A stretch of 64,000 nucleotides of DNA, from positions 19,109,533-19,173,532 of the forward strand of contig CM069439.1 of assembly GCA_035610365.1 (NCBI GenBank). The letters are read 5' to 3'. The notes beneath the pieces are model-generated. The model made no database searches. It was not told the DNA's origin and saw only the letters and a list, made by a program, of their open reading frames with translations. The DNA is from Aquatica leii (lineage: Eukaryota; Arthropoda; Insecta; Coleoptera; Lampyridae). The position numbers and the translations under genes are program-made. This document shows, in pieces, positions 59,640 to 64,000 of this stretch. Every line of letters begins with the position of its first letter. The first letter of the stretch is position 1.

Positions 59640-61560
59640 GAAATCATTTATTGCCTGCGGGAGTGTGTGGGAGTGGCCTACCCACTAAAACCTTTCCTCA
59701 CATCTCTTTTTCACCAGCATAGGGTACCGCTTTCGCATTCTTCGCTATGCTAGTTTGGCAATTAACCGTCTCCTTAGTTACTTATCCCTTTTTCTCTCTT
59801 CCTTGCTTCCTCCTCTCTTTTCTTGATTATTTTTGTGTACCAACTTACTATTTCTTTCCATTTATCCTCGTTCTCGCACATTACGCTAATGATTTTAGAT
59901 GCTTTTATTTCTTCTCCTATCTTTCCTTCGATTTTCCTTCTTTCTTCTTTCCATCTTTTACATTTAAACACCGCATGTTCTTTATCATCTTTTTCCCTAC
60001 AATCCGCGCAGTTGTCATTTTCTCTTTTTTTTAATTTTGTGTAAGTATTCTCCATTTTCACCGTGCCCAGTCAGCAGCTGCGTCGTATAGTAACTCAGTT
60101 CCCCGTGTTTTCTGTGTATCCAGGAGTATACTATGTTTAGAATCAGTTTTTTTGTGCATGACTCTCTGTCTTCCCACCGTTTCTGCCATTCCGCTATTGT
60201 TGCACTAGTGTCCATTTTATCTTTTCTTTTTTCTGCCAGGATCTGTATCGGTGGGATTCCAGCAACCACCATAACGTCTTGTGTGTTTACTGTTCTGTAA
60301 GCTCGACTAATTCTTATTGCTAGGATTCTTTGCACCCTATCTAATAGTTTATTTACTGTTCCAAATTTGGTTGCTTCTTGCCAAATCTCTGCTTCGTACA
60401 ATACGATTGAATCCACCGCGTGTGCTATAACTTTCCTCTTTGATGATCTGGCTCCTCCATGATTTGGGAGTATCCTCCTCAATGAGTTTGCTTTTGTAAG
60501 AGCTCTATCTGTTATCGTCTTGACGTGCTCAATGAAGCTGAGGTTTTTATCAATGGTTATACCAAGGACCTTGACACTTTTCTGGGTTATTATTTTTTGC
60601 CCTAGTAGTTCTAAATTTAGCGCTATGATTCTTTTTTGCCCCGTCATTAGTCCTACTTTAGTCTGTTTTCCGTCATCCATTTGTTAATGGTTTCCATTGC
60701 TATCTTTGCTCTATATACTGCTTCTTGTATCTGTTTGGATCTTGTAACTATTGTGAGATCATCTGCAAAGCCAATCAGTTTAACCCCATCTGGCATACTT
60801 AATTTTAGTAGTACATGAGATTCCATAGGATTGGCCCAAGGATCGAACCTTGTGAAACCCCGAAGGTTACTTTGTGTACTATATTTCTTCCCTTCGAGTC
60901 ATTTATCTGTATGCTTCGATCTATCAAGTAGTCCTGTAGTATATTTATTAAATATCCTTGTATCTCAATTTCCACTAGTGCCTTCATTATTTGTCGTCTA
61001 GATGCCGAGTTGAAGGCATTTTGTACATCTATTGCTATCACTAGGCAAACCTGCCTTGTCCTCCATATCCCAGTGTTGGCCTCTTTTATTACTTTCGTCA
61101 CGACTCTTGTTGCGTCTATTGTTGACCTCCCTTTTCTAAAGCCAAATTAGTTGTCGGCAAGCTTGTTATCAATTTTATGTTTGAGGCGCTCGGCCAGTAC
61201 CCTCTCCAATATCTTGTCCGCAGCGTCTATCAGACAAATAGGTTTATATGTCGAGCTCGTCTCTCCCTTTGGTATTAGTACTAAGTTTGCTTTTTTCCAG
61301 CACAGTGGAAAATTACCTTCTCTGACACACGAGTTTAACACATTGGCCCAGATCTGTGCTCTTTGTATAGTCACTATTCTTACCACCTCGGCAGGAACTC
61401 CATCCTGAAGCTTTGTCCGTAGCAAGTCTTTTTGCTGCTTCTTCTATTTGTTCCTTTCTTTAAGTTTATCTTCTTCGGGAAATAGTTTTTGTATTTTTTC
61501 TATCATTTTTTTATTATGCAAACCAATTATAGTTGTTTTTTTTCTTATCTTTTTATAGAT
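59640..61560 (-). pseudogene. R1-like LINE, 5'-truncated, nearly continuous RT
   Basis: Minus strand, starting in the RT region. Blocks are DGVPAEVVRIVTIQRAQIW (from about 61400), LVLIPKGETSSTYKPICLID, FGFRKGRSTIDATRVV (61140), AIDVQNAFNSASRRQIMKAL, GVSQGSILGPILWNLM, and GFADDLTIVTRS (catalytic, about 60758-60769). The thumb then runs through ISRAYRTVNTQDVMVVAGIP. A separate frame gives CADCREKDDKEHAVFKCKRW, the C-terminal CCHC motif of R1-type LINEs. Lesions seen are one nonsense codon (DN*FGF), a frameshift before FADD, one near 61400 and one near 60050. The 3' end is GGCAATAAATGATTTCCCC followed by eight A residues (about 59625-59650). RNase H is absent. Confidence 0.83.
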
Positions 61561-61704
61561 TAACTTGTAAAAAATAAACTACGTCGGTGTGTACATAGTG
61601 TATACTTACTGAATACTACAAATTAAAAAACTTTCAGTAGTATACACGGTAGTGACTATTTTGTTGCCCACTGTTGGCATGTCAGGAAGTATAAGAGATA
61701 GAAA

Positions 61705-62880
61705 GTTGGTTAAATTATACAAAAGTTGCGGTATTTAGTTTTCAAAAATTGCTTGTCAAGAAATGCTTTCTATGTTTATTCGTTTCAAAAATCTTTTGCA
61801 CAACTGAAAAACTCTAAGGTAATCAAACTTTGCAGTTTTGTATTAGTGACCACTACCAATTTAATGGTTTTGATAAAACTTTTATGTCTTGTAGATTTTA
61901 AGCACTTATCTGCAAACAGAAAAAAAAACAACTAATTTTTCAGCTGTGTAATGGACTATTTAGAAGAAAATAAACTTAAAAAGGATGCTTCGAAAACTGG
62001 TCAAATTGACAGATAATTTGTTGTTGCAAGTACAGCTTTGTTGTGTTGTACTGGTAGTAAACAGTGAAGAGTGAAAAATGTATACGGAAGAAGAAAAACA
62101 AGACATGTTTAATATTTATATCCCACATAAATAAAATTCGTTTCTGGCATGTAAAAATTATGCTGTTTTGTATTCGGAAAAACGACAGCTTGACCGCACA
62201 ATGTTTGACAAAATCTCAAAAAATCTGCAGATTTTAGGACCATATTTTATAAATGATCGTTATATCTAAATTTTTTACGCACTAATTTTAAAAATATTAT
62301 AAACGAAGTGCCATTAGCTTTCTTTATACATAATGGTGCAAGTCCTCATAACGCCCGAATAGTAAAACATTATTTGGGTGACCGCTTTCCAAATTTCTGG
62401 TTGAAAACATCGAACGTAAATTGAATTCAGTAACAGGTAAAATGGTTTTAATAATTTTAGTAGTGAAAAAAATGTATAAAGACCAAGCATGAGAAGATGG
62501 TTATAACCTGCGCGACTTATATCCCTCGATTCGCGTTATAATCTGTCGCTTAGGTTATAATCATACACTTCTCAACCTTGGTATATACTATTGCTTTCTC
62601 TATAAAATCTAACATAACCGACATAAGAAAAAAAAGTTGAATATTAATGCTCAAAACTCGGAAGGTCTATAAAATTTTCAGTCAAAACCATTAGATTCCA
62701 GTAGTGCACAAAACTGTCAAGTTTCATTACCTTAGTCAATGATATTAAATCTATTAACGACAAATTAAAATAGAGTTTTTCTATTTTTTCAGGATATTTC
62801 AGAAACGAATCAAGATAAAAATCGTTTCTTGACAAAACAAAACACAAAATAACATTTGTTTAATTCGACCGACTATGTAT
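61705..62880 (+). mobile_element. decayed mariner relative with long inverted repeats
   Basis: About 61735-61920 and the reverse complement of about 62640-62845 are related along their length, for example TTGTCAAGAAATGCTTTCTA versus TTGTCAAGAAACGATTTTTA, and both contain TAATGGTTTTGA. Between them, about 62225-62410 reads GPYFINDRYI, then NIINEVPLAFFIHNGASPHN and VKHYLGDRFPNFW. That is a mariner catalytic block with the second Asp changed to Asn. It resembles the DD41D-type transposase at 25220-26282 more than classical mariners. Exact termini are not resolved and the rest of the gene is gone. Confidence 0.6.
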
Positions 62881-64000
62881 GTCCAAAATAGTCACCACCT
62901 TGTATAGATATTAACTTACATGAAATACTAAAATCTAAACAAAACCTAACGAATGTGAAAAAAAACTCATGTGGTTTATGAAAAAAATTGGCGAGAACGA
63001 GATGGTGTTTTTCCCATGCCTAGACACAAGAATCCGTCAAATATTATGACACAATGCATATTAAAAAAAAGTTTTTGAAATTGATACTTAATAGTAAAAT
63101 GAAATCAAAATTGCCTTTTTGATGATGAAATATTGCAGTTTTTTAACGAGAGGCGAAAATTGCTGAAATGAGTGATCAATGAATAAATAAAAAAATCATT
63201 GATTTGTCGATGGATAAGTTAATTCGTCAATCATCGTGCTCTGCCTTATTTACACTTAAAATGCAGATGCAGTTTACAAGCATGTAAGTCATTAAGAAAT
63301 TTATTGCTCTTTAAATGGGGACGTCGTTTTGTAACAATTCATTTGTCCTAATTTTACCCGGAGATGATTTATGTGCTCCGCAATACTTAAAGGCGGTCCT
63401 TATGTGATAAATTCGACACAAACATAAATTAGGCAGAAGATATGTTAAACGTATTTGCAGGGTGTTGTGATGGTCAGACGAAGTTGGCGCCACACGTATA
63501 GGTGCCACACATGGTACTAGAAGCGTTCTCACAACTCAAGAGCTTATAGATAAAATTGTTCTATCACGAAAAAGTCGTGTCAGTTAAAAGCTCCTTTCTT
63601 GTCCTTAACAAAAACTGTCACATGTTGTAACCGCCTTCAAAAATCCACGCAATTTATATTAGTTTGAATGTTAATAGTGTTTGATAGTTATTATTCGAGA
63701 TAACTATCTAGAGCTTTAAAAACAACGCTTTTCTTATCAGCCAACTTATATATAAATGTTCTTTATTAGTAGGGACGCATTTAAGCTGCAATAAGCTAAC
63801 GCAGTATTACTGAACAAAATTGGGATGATGTATGCTCCATAAAGGCTCTTACTTTGTTGATTACGGGCGCCTGGTTTATATCCAGATACACACTTTGACG
63901 TCTTACTGAGAAAAAGACGATCGTTTCCCTTTCATTTTAATCCGAACCGCTCCTTTTTGTTAATAAAGTAAAGATAAAAGTATGGATGTGTATATAATAA
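62881..64000. other. right end of window, no recognised gene
   Basis: AT-rich. A 73-codon minus-strand frame (63311-63532) lies in a locally less AT-rich stretch but has no motif I can name. Confidence 0.3.

Noticed and set aside
59747-60044. Plus-strand frames of 95 and 73 codons
   Set aside because: They are antisense shadows of the Lys/Glu-rich C-terminus of the R1-like LINE.

Overview
This window is insect nuclear DNA: AT-rich, intron-bearing, and crowded with animal transposons. It may be a beetle, but nothing seen fixes the order. Two host genes could be assembled exon by exon with matching splice phases. They converge on 20.05-20.67 kb. On the + strand (15931-20046, 7 exons) is a secreted clip-domain trypsin-like serine protease of 489 residues. 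On the - strand (47680 down to 20666, 5 exons) is the bHLH transcription factor Hand, 232 residues, with a 17.7-kb first intron and an 8.5-kb last intron.

Most of the rest is transposable elements (TEs), many of them nested. From the left: a decayed Tc1-like transposase (0.26-1.16 kb). Then a Transib (RAG1-like) transposon with CACAGTG-type ends (1633-6119) that a Penelope-like element split (2487-3958). Then a ~540-bp tandem array of about a dozen units (6.8-14.3 kb) that itself carries a MITE (8426-9096). The protease gene follows.

Hand intron 4 holds a hAT element (22.5-27.4 kb) interrupted by a rosa-type (DD41D) mariner with ~131-bp inverted repeats (25002-26548), and then gypsy-like pol debris. 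Hand intron 1 holds a minus-strand hAT (30.8-35.2 kb) interrupted by a CACTG-ended DNA transposon (31791-34255). It also holds a decayed mariner, an unnamed transposase-like remnant split by a TTAA-flanked 1.48-kb element (37687-39167), a second remnant related to the CACTG element's protein (42.0-43.7 kb), and an RTE-like LINE (43.8-45.9 kb).

Upstream of Hand lies a second copy of the first hAT family (49.2-53.5 kb). It is interrupted by a LINE reverse-transcriptase fragment and by a complete-ended Ginger2-like transposon (51252-53455, 4-bp duplication). Beyond it is a rearranged 28S rRNA fragment on the - strand. A LINE with zinc knuckles, endonuclease, reverse transcriptase and RNase H is inserted in that fragment in antisense (54927-58128, 14-bp duplication). 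The window ends with a minus-strand R1-like LINE and a decayed mariner relative with long inverted repeats.

Almost every TE open frame is broken by stops or frameshifts. The strongest observations are the nested insertions that can be resolved at base level, the antisense insertion in 28S, the CACTG-ended element with its distant relative, and the tandem array with exon-like modules. All identifications come from reading the sequence; no database search was run.
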